Origin: Taenia hydatigena | Taxonomy: Eukaryota > Platyhelminthes > Cestoda > Cyclophyllidea > Taeniidae | Reading direction: 5' to 3' | NCBI GenBank assembly: GCA_036345935.2 | Contig: JADWOT020000368.1 | Location: forward strand, 1-64,000 | Length of the DNA stretch: 64,000 bases | Part shown: in pieces, positions 25,633-37,454 of the stretch | How the letters are laid out: every line of letters begins with the position of its first letter | Position numbering within the stretch: the first letter of the stretch is position 1 | Notes under the pieces: generated by a model | The model's database searches: none | What the model saw: only the letters and a program-made list of their open reading frames with translations | Told to the model about the DNA's origin: nothing | Translations under genes and position numbers: made by a program

Positions 25633-28600
25633 GCACTTCTGTCTTTAGCTAATATAAGATACTATCAAATAGCATTGTGTGACCGAATAAGGTGAATATC
25701 CATTTCATCCCTTGATGTTGAGGAGGGGCCTAGTAATGGCTTATTCAACTACTTCATTAGTAGCACGTTAATTCCACTTCAAAAACGGTATCCATGAGTT
25801 GACTTCAAACACCCTTTTTTAAGGGATTAGAGCTGTTAAACCCATTTGTCAATCAGCCGGTAGGTGACAGGCTGTAAGAATTCGAAGTACAACACTACAT
25901 GGATTGAGGATTCTAATTAGACTGTCGATGAATATTTGGTAAACTATGTGTTGTGCTTGCCATGCACACTGTGCACACTTTCTTAATAATTTGGAAAACC
26001 CTGCCTTCGGGTAATCGCAAGAGAGGAGCCTGAAGTAGTCAGAATTTCGTCTGCCAATGTGACTGAAAATGCACAGCCTCTCACACGGGAAGATGTAAAA
26101 CAGATAATCCCTTAAAACTTAATCAACTTGTAAAAATATCTGTTATGCATAAATTAAATGGTTCAAAATTTATCAGAATTATAACATAGCAGCTTGTCCG
26201 ACTTTGCAATCACTTGCGGCATTCCTTGCACCAAAATTTTGTCTCATTTATCATTCTTTTAGCATTGCAAGAAGGAGAGGCATTTGAGCGCTACCCTTCT
26301 CTCTTCCTTACTCACTCGCGCACTTTGACAACAATTGCTGTTGAAGCTGCCATCTCTGTTATGACACCCGCATGACTTAAAAAGAACGGCTTATGCATTC
26401 GAAAATCTACCAAATCATACAATCATGCTATGGGGTGTGGGCATTAGAGGGGACTTGTTGCTAACCAAGGAACGTCAAAATGGCCTCAGAGTACCTTTTC
26501 AGCGTTAAGTTATGGGCCTTGGCTTGAGGAATGACTATAAAGAGGCCAACAGAGAAGTCGTGTGTTTGTTCACACACATTGTAGCAGCATCGCAGCCCTG
26601 CCATTTGGTTCCGATGCACTCTAAGTACCCCATTTTAGCGCCTACATAATCGCCGTCTTCATGAACAACTGCGCCGCAGTCAATCTTTGACGTGGTGTCC
26701 TCCGAGCATCATTTTAATTTCCACAGGCACATTTCAATCGTAAGTGTTTCTCGGTAAACTACTCTCTCTAGCCAGCGTTTTGCACACTCAATGCATGTTG
26801 TCATACATTCCGCTGCCTTGTAGACCCATCAACCAAAAATTCTTCCCTTGATTGCACTGCTCATACTTGGTATAGAAAATCACGATGTTGACTACATCAA
26901 AGTACTGATTCACACATTTTATCAGCTTGTGTCGCCTCTGGCTTAACTGCCATCTTCGCTAAAATTTGCCGACATTGATTTTGCTAACCACCTCTGCTAA
27001 GCACTGTACTTTGGCACAATCACATCTACAATTTTGTAAGTCAATTTTAGATCTCATTACGACTCACATTGCAGGAGTGCATGGCTTTAGCTCACAACTT
27101 CATGGCATGCATTTGTACTGTAACATCTATTTCACAGCCGCATATCTGGGTGCATGTGAAAGCGGTGCAAGCGGAGCATTAAGATTTTTTGACATGAGTC
27201 TAGAAGCATAAGGCGTAGCAAATGGGTCCCTAAGCTCGATGTAATGTGCAACAGCGGATTTGCGACGTCAGCACCTACTGAAGCATGGCTGACGTAGCAA
27301 TTAGGTAGGCACATCAGCAGTTATATGCCTCTTTAGGTTACTTTCCAGCGTTTTATGACCAATACATAGAATGTTACAGTAGCAAAAATTGAGTCCCAAT
27401 TCGTTCCGTAATATTTTCCTTTCCCCAAGCTTGGTTATAGTTGATAAGTACAATCTTTTTTCGCTTCTCTTTTTCTCTTTAATAAAATCTCATGGTCCTT
27501 CTTTATTACACTTTTAGAACCAAAATTACACCCAAGACTCAGAGTGAACTGCAGGATTGGTCACCACAGAGGTCCTTGATGTTTCCGCAGTTAGGAACCA
27601 ATTACCTTCCACATATTTCACACCCTATAGCATTGCTGTATGGTTTGATATAGATTTCCCTTAAATTAAACCTTTCCTTTTGGCGTTCTTGTGAAGAGAA
27701 TTGTGTAAAACTTCCCCGCCGATGACTAGTAATTAAGTGCGTGGATGAGTTGGCGTCTAGGGTGTGGCAGTGGACAAATTTTGGTAGTGTCTTTGTATAC
27801 TTGCTTTCCTTACGCAAAACCACTTAACGCAGATCAACATTAGATATGCAATGGATATTTGATTCCCTCTCACAATCATGGAATAATCCGACCAATATGC
27901 ACACACTTAGCGATATTTCAAACGCTTGCCTTGTCCTACGGTATTCTTTCTGGCAAATGACTTCTGCATTTAAGAGAACAATGAGGGCAAGTTCGCACAG
28001 CTTAGATGATCTTTGATCATTTGCAGTGTAAAAGATGCGGTGGAATAAGGATGACTAGTGGCCGGCGAGCAGCAGGAGCACACCTACAGACACTTTAGTA
28101 AGTAGGTAAAAGTAAGCTCTGTGATAGACTGAGTACGTTTGGTATTTTGGTTCTCCTTGCTCTCACGATGGGGCGTCAAAGAGGAGGTAAGTCATTGTGC
28201 CTAATCTCTGGTGGTGAATGAGTGGCATGCAGATGAATGGGTAGAACTCCAAAGCCGTGTGGCAAAAGGAAAACCTGTCGGGATTGATGCTTGCTGATTC
28301 TACCTGGTCGAGTCAGAATCAGACGTGCTGTTTCCACAGATTTCTTTTTGCCTGTGGTTTAAAAAATGTGGTCGAGCATAGCTGTGCATGGTGGCACAGA
28401 CTATCTCAGCGCAACGTACCTTGATGTAAAATGGCACAATGTGGTGCAGGAATGACAGAGCAGGGCGTCTTTTTTTATAGCCTAATCATGATGCTACTGA
28501 CAAAAATCATGTATCCTTTACGACTTTTAGCAAATAAGGCGTCAGCTACCACTGTTTTTCATCGTGAGCTAATGCAAAGACGAGTAAATCTCACCACAAC

Positions 28601-30552
28601 ACACTGTCATGCTTTCATCCAGTTTTATTTTAACTTCTAGCAATTTATAGGGGCGGTATATCTCGCCTGTCACTTCCTCGAATTCTTTGCCGTCACCATT
28701 CTCAGAGCTTACCTTATGGTTGGCATCCGCACGTGCCATCATTAGCAGACCTTCATTGCACTAGTAACCTGAATTCCATCTCATCTAGATGTGATGAGCA
28801 GCGACTAATCAAGCACAAGATGTGCACTGCAAAGCAAGCTACTTCAAGCTGAGATGACTTCCATCGACTAGAATGTAACTTGTTCCATGGGAGATTGAAC
28901 TTGTGGTGTGTTCTGGGCGACAGGATCGGCCCATATGTTGGTGCCAGGTCTATTAATGAAAGACGCAATTCGAACGGAGTTTCTACTTATTAAGTAACCG
29001 TGTGCTTTGAGCTAGTGTACCAATGAACACCGCACCCGTTCGATTATTTCAAATAAGGAGTGCCTCATTGTTTAATTTACTCGTTTTGGGAAAACGAAAG
29101 GCGAAAAGTTAATGAAGGCATCCAAGTGTTAAAATTGAGTTCTTCAACTGGCGCGGCTTGGAAACACACTAACCTTTTTGCAATACAGCTCGATCCCGGC
29201 TAATATGGAATCACTTGACAATCATTTTGACAAATTCTATCTCACATGCTAAAAGAAGTATACCATGGGATTACATGGACAATTAAAGACAAGGTTTTTG
29301 GGACCGCCACAGCCGTAGAAAGTCGATTTCTGCTGCGGTCTTTCATCGGCCTTAGGATGTTGATTCTAGGAGCGACAAAACGGTTGTTTTCGTTTCTTCT
29401 CATAGACAGCTTGCCAGCCTTTCTGCATGGTAGAACTGGTATTCCATGCCAAACAGATGGTCAGAATAGTAGCAGATAAAAGCAGAGAAGCAGACAGTGA
29501 GACGATAAAGCAATTAACTTTGCATAGTCTACAAACCTTACCTTAAATTCGGAAAAAAATGTTGATTTCTCTACAGATGGATGAAACATGCTAAAGACCG
29601 CACAGAACAAGCAAGTGGTTGGACAGCACCAAAAATTGGATGGAACATAATGAAACGTGAAAAAGGGCCAGAGTAAATGCTCTGGTCTGTATTGGTTTTA
29701 GACTTTCCCGACTTTTAATCAGGCGTCCAACTTATTGTACAGAATGCTGCCACTAAAAGGGCAACTGTGACTAATATGGCCTCATGGGGACAACGAAGAA
29801 TAGGAACAAGCCATCACTTACACGAATGTCAGGCTTTGCATGAGATGCTCAGCGAAACGTCAGGTGTTTTTATGCATCCAATGTTAGGGCATTTGACACA
29901 ATCTAATATGGACAGGTTTCAATAATGGATCATCAGACACTAATCTAGCTATAAACAAAGACAGAAAACTTTGAATATTGGTATGCGGGTCAACAGCGCT
30001 ATAACTATGTAGTACAATACGGGTAAGGGAATTTGCACAGCGTTGTATACGGCGATGCGTTCGTAAGGATCACAGTTATGCAAAAGCTTTTGCACGTTCG
30101 AAAAGAAGTAAAATTCTTACCGGCGCTCTTCTGGTAGCAAAAAAAAGACAAGCTTTATGAACAGGACGGGTGGATAAATGAGAAACCATTGTCAATGCCT
30201 TCCAAAGGCAGTACAGTAGCGATAATGAAAAGGCCTTGTATCCCCTCAGTACAAACAGCATTCCAGGAGCTGTAGCACCAGACTGGTCACATTTGAGGAA
30301 ATAAAATGTGAAACGCCTTGAACAGAAGACAATCCTGGAATGTGCCAACGCCACATATGCTCGTAATCTGTTGATTAGCGCTGCTTAATGCTTAAAATGA
30401 ACCTTTCCTATTCGAAAAGCGGCGCGCTGCAAGTGAATAGGTTATACAAAAAATCGAATCTTGGAATGTTCATGTGATCATCACATAGCTTCCTATTTCT
30501 TAACTTATTAACTTATTAATCAGTGTTGGCAAATACGGCTACATTAAGTGCA

Positions 30553-30616
30553 AAATATAAGCATTACACTATCAGTATGCCTTCTTTTGCGTTCAAGAAA
30601 GTCTCGGAAGGCTACA
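30553..30616 (-). repeat. Mirror of the partial dispersed-repeat copy
   Basis: This is the right-arm counterpart of 1,936-2,000, with 'tgccttcttttgcgttcaag' readable on the plus strand. It came with the arm duplication rather than by separate insertion. Confidence 0.55.
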
Positions 30617-31536
30617 GCTGTCTTTGCAACACAAGGTTATAAGGATGAGATTCCCTTCCTCTTCCTCATTTCCTTTTCTTTCTCCTTTCAAGCCCATCGA
30701 ATCATCCATAACAATGAACTTTTCGTCGTTCTCATTCCCCTTGTAAAGTAGTCTCTATGTCAATCTCATTTTCCTGCAAATGTGCATGTCTATTCCTCAT
30801 TTGGTAGCCACTCCATTCCTTCCAAATGCTAGTCTAAAGCAAGCTCTTTTCGTTAGTTTTTTACATATTCATCCCTTATTCCTTCATATCCTTGCCGCAT
30901 TTTTCAAACTACCACCCTTATTTTCTGCATTTCCCTTTCTCCACTGCACCTCTCAATTTTTATCCACGCCATAAATACCCAACTGCTTTCCGAATATTAT
31001 TTAGCAAAGGTTTCAACATTGTGCTTTAGCATTCTTGTTTTTAAAACCATTTGGCTCTCACTCCATATATGCATATTTTTCTTTTTATTGCCCACATTCG
31101 CTTCGCAACTGCGTCCTATCAGCGTGGCATTATGATATTCTCAAGGTCGCCGATGTCTTCATATTTAGGGACAAAGTTCTTCATTATAAAGTAGCGAAGA
31201 AACAACACGAATTCGCTTCCATCTAATTTAAACATATTACTTTGCATCCAACTTTACAAGCAATAACATCACGTAGACTTCCTTTGCAAGCCTTCAGCTC
31301 ATAAAACAATGCAGCGCCATGTATTTATCTTTAAAATGCTTCGCCCAATACTTAACCATTAAAAGGATGTGAAAACTATTTTTTAAAGATTTTCTGTCTA
31401 CCTTAAAAACGTAAGTTCCTAGGATCCAGAAGGCAGCTTTTAGCTTTATAGCCAGCGCCTACTTGACTTGATGCGAGTCCAGCCTCATAGAAAAGCCTTT
31501 CAGAATGCTTCTTATCTGGCGATTCTTTAATCCACT

Positions 31537-32943
31537 TGCATTGTAGCGTGTATCAAACGGCCCTACTATGTTTAAAGACAAATATGAAAAACTAGAGGGA
31601 GACTTCACTGATCTATCGACAAGGCAGGGACACGACACAAAGGACTTCAAGCACACTAACAGATGTTACTTGAATTCATTCAACGATATGCCCGCCTACC
31701 ACAACCTCCATCTTATCTGACCATTTCATTCACCATGCTATTCAAATTCACGTAGTTGCTTAATCGTGGTGTTAGCCACCACATCCATTTAAAGATACCG
31801 CGTGCTGAACTGACAACATGACGCCTTCTTGCCAAATACGATCCTGCACAAAATAGTTGGAAATACTTTGTTTTCTTCTCCTTAAACAGAACCCTTCCTT
31901 CTCATACTCACTCGACCACCTACAAGATACGCGTTCACCACATTTTAAAGCTATTTTCAAGGCTAAGTAGTAGCATCACACTTTTGACTATTCGCGGCAC
32001 ACTTAGCAGTAAGATTGGAGCACCAAATGGAGACGCTACTTCGAAGTGCACTCCACTCGCGCTACGGCGCCCCACTCCATTAAGGTACAACGACGAGGCA
32101 AATAGATGTCTCCATCACTAAAATCCGTCATCTAACAAACCACCGGCGAATTACATAGCCGTCTTTGCCTTGTTCAGTACCGTCCTCCATGCGCTCCCCG
32201 GCAAGAGTACTGCGTCGTCAGCCACCCCATCTCCTATGGTGTAAGCGAATTCCGCATGAAATGGGACAATGTGCGAGCCATCACACGTGTCCATGACTAG
32301 TGGGGGAAATACGGGCCCAAAAGCGAAAGGTTAAACTCCTGTCAATGATGCGGCACCACGACAATTAGTGACAGAACAGTTAAGATCTAAAAATGATTAC
32401 CAGTTCGAAATCTACTGTTGCATCGCAAACATGCAAAGAACAAGTCCAACCACTTGTCTCAGATAACGGAACTACACTCAATACCATCGACTACCAGATG
32501 ACCGTTAGCACACACAAAAGAATCCTTAAATCGCACAACTTCGTGTCGCGTAAGCTGCGTAGGTAAGAATATGCAGAGGCAAATGGAGCATGAAGTCGTT
32601 GAATATTTTACGCTTCGCTCAGAAATTAAGCTCACCTGACAAATAAATCATCCCACTCACTACAGCAAGCACACGTGGACGTAATTAAAAATGCCTCCGG
32701 AAAGTTACCCATGCAAGGATACGGGCCAATAGCTTACGTCTTAAGCCCCAAACATCAGGCAAACGATCATAATATAACTGCCCTTCCAATTATTTCATAC
32801 CCATCTGACATCGGCTTCATCTAATACCATAGCGGCAAAAGCGGCAAAATCTCAACATCTTAGTGCAAAAACGAACATGCAAAACGAATAATCGTGGGAC
32901 AACAACATATAATTCAACTTATTCGACATGCTCACAAAGTTAC
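31537..32943 (-). mobile_element. Decayed Ty3/gypsy-like retroelement fragment, right arm only
   Basis: The left arm lacks this 1.4-kb block: 'aagtgaaccgg' joins 'attaaagaatcgcc' directly at about 1,030. On the reverse strand, between about 31,740 and 31,537, one frame reads like the zinc-binding and linker part of a Ty3/gypsy integrase. It has a His-Gly, an Arg-x-x-Trp-x-Ala-Gly-Ile stretch matching the usual R-x-V-W-P-G-I, a Cys-x6-Cys-like pair, then V-K-S-P and L-N-I-V-G-P-F, matching the family's (I/L)-D-(I/V)-V-G-P. In-frame TAA and TAG stops interrupt it, so it is dead. Further upstream on the same strand a 47-codon frame (32,294-32,151) starts MDTCDGSH and holds GDGVADDAVLLPG. I cannot name it. 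No intact long terminal repeat is visible. Confidence 0.4.
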
Positions 32944-33967
32944 CGGTTCACTTTTTGTTTTGCTCTCGCGTGGCACTCACGTACCGTACTCAGTCGGTCA
33001 TAAGTCCTCCAAGCACAAACCGCACGTCATGTCCGGAGTGAATGTTTAGACCACACTGAGCAAAGGAACTTTCGGTAGGATTGGTAGGTCGGATCATTGC
33101 AACACCACGGCTGCCAACAACGACAGTGACGAGTTCAAAGGCGCTTGGTGCAGTCTTAGTAGTTCCATATGGGCCGGCTCCTACGTCCGCATTCCTGTTC
33201 GCCATCACCGCCAACGGCAGCGATGGATACTGTTGCCGGCCCGACGAGTCCGCGATGTTGTTAAAAGTGATCTATAACCGGCCGGCAGGAGAGCAGATGT
33301 CGGCCAGCAAGGCTGCTCATTATCACGATCTGCCGTTGATGAGAGGCCATTTAACACAGAAATGCTGTGCTGACGAATACCATATGCAATAAGCGGATTT
33401 CGAAGACAAAATCGACACCCGGTGTTGTTAGCTAAACAACCTAATGCTTCTTACAAAAGGCCACATGGAAGAAAATTTTACTCCGTACTTTGGGCCTGCA
33501 ATGACCTTAACACCAAGTAAAGCCAAGCAGGTGATAGACTTCTCTCAAGTTCTACAGCAAATGGGACTTCGTTCGCTGCAATCCCTCCTTTTGAAATAAC
33601 GCACCATCCAACAAACCGCCAGGACAACTCAAACGTATCCATTCCACAATTGTTCAGCGCAACGAACAAACGTGAAGGTGTTGTCCACGAACAGCGAAAA
33701 CTTGTCTAGTTTTTCTCCATGGATCTCATCCAACAGAAAAAAACTCCGTGCATACACAAACAAATAAGTTTCATGCGTTACAAATGGATCACCTGAAAAC
33801 AACATAAAATGCACCTGTAAATAATGAGAAATAAATGGTAAAACAAAGAAAGGAACATTAACATTTCGAAGTTGATAAGTGCTTGAACTATATCTCGAAA
33901 AGCTCTGCAGCACCTACCCCCATTTTCTTCTTTTCAGGGTTGACAAACACCGCCGCAATTCACCATC

Positions 33968-35356
33968 TTTTTTCAACGGCACAACAAGCCTTCCTATCAT
34001 GTCAATGTTAGTCGCACATTTGTCTCATCAATTTAGCTTGCGTCCATGTGATTGTCCAATGCTCGTGCCAAACGAGGCGACACCCATCGCAACGTCATTA
34101 ACCACGCAGGCATTGTCCACGACGTGATGCACATCACAAGACCAAGGAGGCACCCCATTTTCCATTGTCCCACAGATTCGTCAAATGCCAGTCCGCAGCC
34201 ATTGTAAGCCCATGGTATCTTAAAAGAAAAAAGCTGAAACATGCATGCGTAAGCAACGGATAACACCTCGAAAAGCAAGCATTCAAGATCGCAACAGGGT
34301 GCAAATGTACCCAAGCAACCAATTACAGGCTTCCAAGTAGCCAGCCTTTTGCTTCTTGTTTTTACCTCAAACACCGGCTCATATCAAAGTTGAACCCACG
34401 GCTGGACGATTATTGAGGCCCTATGTAACACATTTCGCGAAGATGATATCAACACTAAATCAGGGTGTCGAGATTAATTAACAATCAAATCTTAAAGTGT
34501 CCCGTGCCCTCGATATATGTTTTACAGGCACGAATAGCACTGCAATGGAAGTAATCCACCATTCACCATGCATGAAGCATAAAAGAACCTACGACAAACT
34601 GAAAGAAACTCAGTGTACAAGGGACGCACACCAAGTCCATTAATACAGAGAAACGCACCGAAGTCCGGCGAAACGTAATCCATCCGCACGTGAGAAATGT
34701 GCAGCGTAACATCGAAGGTGGGGCACATTCGGTGCTGTTAGGTGATACCTCCGTTCTTGGCATATGATACCCCACCAGGAACACTTCTGCAGAATTACTG
34801 GTTCAAAACGTTATTCATGCCAAGTACAGTCAAAAGCTCATTGAGATTTTCCAAAATTTACGCAAACAAGGCCTCTCAAAATAAGACGCAAACCCACCTA
34901 AACGCATCTGCGAATCCACACGAATGCGAATTTTAAGCTAACCGCCTCAAAAGAGTCCCACATAAGAAGTAAACGCAATTAGTTTATGGCATTAAAAATA
35001 ATATAAGGGCGGATTAACAAGCTGGTTTATTTTCTTTTATTTAGTTAAAGGATTGCAAGCGTAGAATTTTACGGATAAAGCAGATATACATGCGCACACT
35101 AATACCGTTGCAAATTAAAATATAAAATAGCCTACCTTTAACTATGCGTTTTCAGACTCAAGAAAGTAGTAAGCACTGAAAAATTTTAGGTTTCAACAGA
35201 ACAGTTATGGTGTGATTCAGCTGTGCGAAAAAATCATTTTGATTTACAAAGCTAAGTTATCCGGCTTTCTTGAAATACTACTAGAGATCAAAGGCTAGCT
35301 CGAGCTTATCGTTTGCTGTTTTTGTACTGTATGAGTGGATGTTTTAAAGTGTGATT
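33968..35356. other. No recognised gene, right flank of the visible palindrome
   Basis: This stretch follows the last paired base of the palindrome. Its partner, if any, lies left of the window. The longest frame is 113 codons on the reverse strand (34,374-34,033), ending in a stop next to the palindrome edge, with no recognisable domain. Two overlapping reverse frames at 34,522-34,784 also lack support. Confidence 0.5.
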
Positions 35357-36472
35357 TTAGCGTTCTGAGGCTCATTCGAAGGCAAAAGAAGGCAGGATGC
35401 TAGAGTAGAATATATATTCGACGGACAGAGGAAAATAAGCCACTTACATGGCTCTGGGGACAGCCTACGCAGCTAAAGCCATACATCCATCTCTGTTACC
35501 TCTACCGAAACCGGTAGTTCCAGCATCCAAAGTACTACTTTGCCCCTCTCTTCTTTCGCGCGTCGCCCCGACGCGCCCCTTGGTACACCTCTCGCGTCAG
35601 CCGTCACAACATACTCAGTGCTACAGGAAGTACTCATGAGTTATCCACGCCAGTCGCCGACATTCGACGCGGTCGAGGCGGTGCTTGACACCACCGTCAG
35701 ATATCTCTCTTGGCAGTGCATTGGACTTCGATTTTCGTTTGGTTTGGGAACAGAGTTTAGAATAGGTGGGACGCCACATTGGTGGCAGCAGAAAAAGAAC
35801 TCGATTCTATAGGGTTTTTATCTTGATCTCTATTGCTTATGACATGTTGCAGCGGTGCGAAGAAAGCGCATGTGCTACGGATGGGCCAAGAATGACGTCC
35901 GCCCCCGGCATCTACCCCATCTCCGTGTTCTACAAGAAAACTATCAACAACTGAAGCAACACTAGCCATAGACCACCTGGGGAGTTTCATTCAGAAGATT
36001 ACCCCTAATATACTTGCTTAAAGAGATCGGTGTGCCAACGCCCCCACACGGGCATACTGATGGTCGGCAGAACCACTTATTCTGAAATTTGTTCCTAAGC
36101 TTAACGAAATTCGAAGTCTAATGCACTGCCAAGAGAGATCTCTGATGTTGGTTTCAATCACCGCCTCAACCACGTCGAATGTCGGCAACTGGCATGGTTA
36201 GCTCGTAAGTGCTTCATGCAGATGACTTAGGAGATGTACCAGGGAACGCGTCAGGGACGACGCTCGAAAGAGGAGCGGGGCAATGTAGCCCTTTGCTTGT
36301 TTGAATTACCGGTTTCGGCCAGGATGACAGAGGTGGCCATATCGTCCTAGTTGCGTAAGCTGGCCCAGGTACATGTCAGCAGCTTATTTTCCTCTGCCCG
36401 TTAAATGGGTATATATTCTAACCTGGCATTCTGACTTCTTCTGCCTTCGAAGTAACCTCTGGACGTTACGAA
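35357..36472. mobile_element. Foldback-type element with ~410-bp terminal inverted repeats
   Basis: The outer ~170 bp on each side are copies of the dispersed repeat (35,357-35,525 forward, 36,296-36,472 reverse). The inverted match continues inward through 'gcgtcgccccgacgcg'-like sequence, 'gccgacattcgacg', 'tctctcttggcagtgca' and 'ttagaatagg' up to about 35,770, with the partner from about 36,068. By eye the arms are roughly 80 percent identical, so the element is not young. The ~290-bp loop has short open frames on both strands but no recognisable transposase, so it would be non-autonomous. Ends read 'tagcgtt...' and '...aacgt'; I could not define a target-site duplication. Confidence 0.7.
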
Positions 36473-36670
36473 GGTGACAGTTCCGGGACACTTTTATTGC
36501 CTTCGATGGAAGTCTAAGTTTGTTACTTATCACAAAACATTATATGATGGCCTTCTTTAGTGTAGAAAGATTCGAGCTGTGTTCCTGCCTCTCGCCCAAA
36601 AGATATGCTTAAAGATACATGAGTATTACACAAAAACATCACTATTGTTTTATGCGGTAGTTAGAAGAAC

Positions 36671-36845
36671 TAGTGTAGCGTCACGAGGCTCCCTTGAAGG
36701 CAAAAGAAGGCAGAACGCTAAGGTAGAATATATATATTCACCGGACAGAAGGAAAAAGACTGCTGGCATGGCCCGGAGGCCAGCCCACGCAGCTAGGGCA
36801 ATATGGCCACCTCTGTGACATTGACAGAAACCGGTAGTTCTAACA
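36671..36845 (+). repeat. Solo copy of the ~170-bp dispersed repeat
   Basis: A complete unit runs from 'tgtagcgtcacgaggctccc' to 'gaaaccggtagttctaacaa', with the AT-rich 'gaatatatatattc' core and 'ggaggccagcccacgcagc'. No inverted partner lies nearby, so the repeat exists both as a foldback end and alone. It is one of the best-preserved copies in the window. Confidence 0.75.
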
Positions 36846-37454
36846 AATAAACTTCTACAACTAGAAGCAAAACAGTGAGGCTAAGAAAGATTTACAAGTA
36901 AGGACGAAAATAGCAGGGAAAGCTTTACCTGTTATCAGCAATCATTAAAACTACGAAGTATCGTTTTAAAGTCTCTTTCTGATAATTTTCAAAATTGTAC
37001 CTTTTAAGTACTTATATTTATTTACATAAAAGTAATTTATTTGCTTATTGTGGATCCTAATTTAAATAATAATTCCTGTGAGACATATTATGCTTTTACC
37101 ATACCCAATACCCTTTTCGTGCCTTTGGCGGTATGTGCAAAATGCTGGGTTCTAGTGCGATCGTTGTTTCGCGTGGTTTGCTGTTTGCGCCAATGAGTCG
37201 AGGTAGGTGATTATTTGCTGTGAAAATTCGCGTTCTATGTAACATATGCATATGTATGCTCATAGCTAAACCCTTATGCTAGCATAAATGTGCGGCTAGC
37301 GATTTTTGAGGCTTGCCGAATTCATGGTCTGTGTAATGCTTGTCGTGATTTACTCGAATTCCATTGATTTGCATGACTGAAGTCTGGTGTAGACTACGCC
37401 TATTTACTCCAAGTACCTTTTACAAAGGGATGGCGCCTGCTGTTTCTAGTGATT
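36846..37454. other. No confirmed gene, one weak first-exon candidate
   Basis: The stretch is AT-rich until about 37,130. A plus-strand candidate first exon at 37,133-37,202 starts MCKMLGSS, has the basic and hydrophobic make-up of a mitochondrial presequence, and ends at a good donor (g|gtaggtga). I found no second exon in phase, and it would overlap the reverse-strand gene that follows, so it stays a candidate only. Confidence 0.2.

Larger units (their letters stand above)
17275..33967 (-). repeat. Right arm of a giant inverted repeat (palindrome)
   Basis: This is the reverse-complement partner of 1-15,727. It is about 1 kb longer because it carries insertions at 24,737-25,632, about 25,826-25,950 and 31,537-32,943, while lacking the insertion at 6,441-7,877 of the left arm. 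By eye, identity ranges from complete over more than 1 kb to clearly diverged with scattered substitutions and small indels. That divergence argues against a simple assembly or read-through duplicate. The outer end pairs with the first base of the window, so sequence right of 33,967 may also belong to the arm if its partner lies left of the window. Confidence 0.95.

Noticed and set aside
1..33967. The palindrome as a sequencing artefact from an unsplit hairpin-library read
   Set aside because: Such artefacts give near-identical arms without a spacer. Here the arms differ by substitutions throughout, have 0.9-1.4 kb arm-specific blocks, and flank 1.5 kb of unique sequence. A head-to-head join of two haplotypes is less easily excluded and is kept as a check.
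34033..34374. 113-codon reverse frame beside the palindrome edge
   Set aside because: Longest frame of the flank but without recognisable motif, start context or neighbouring exons.
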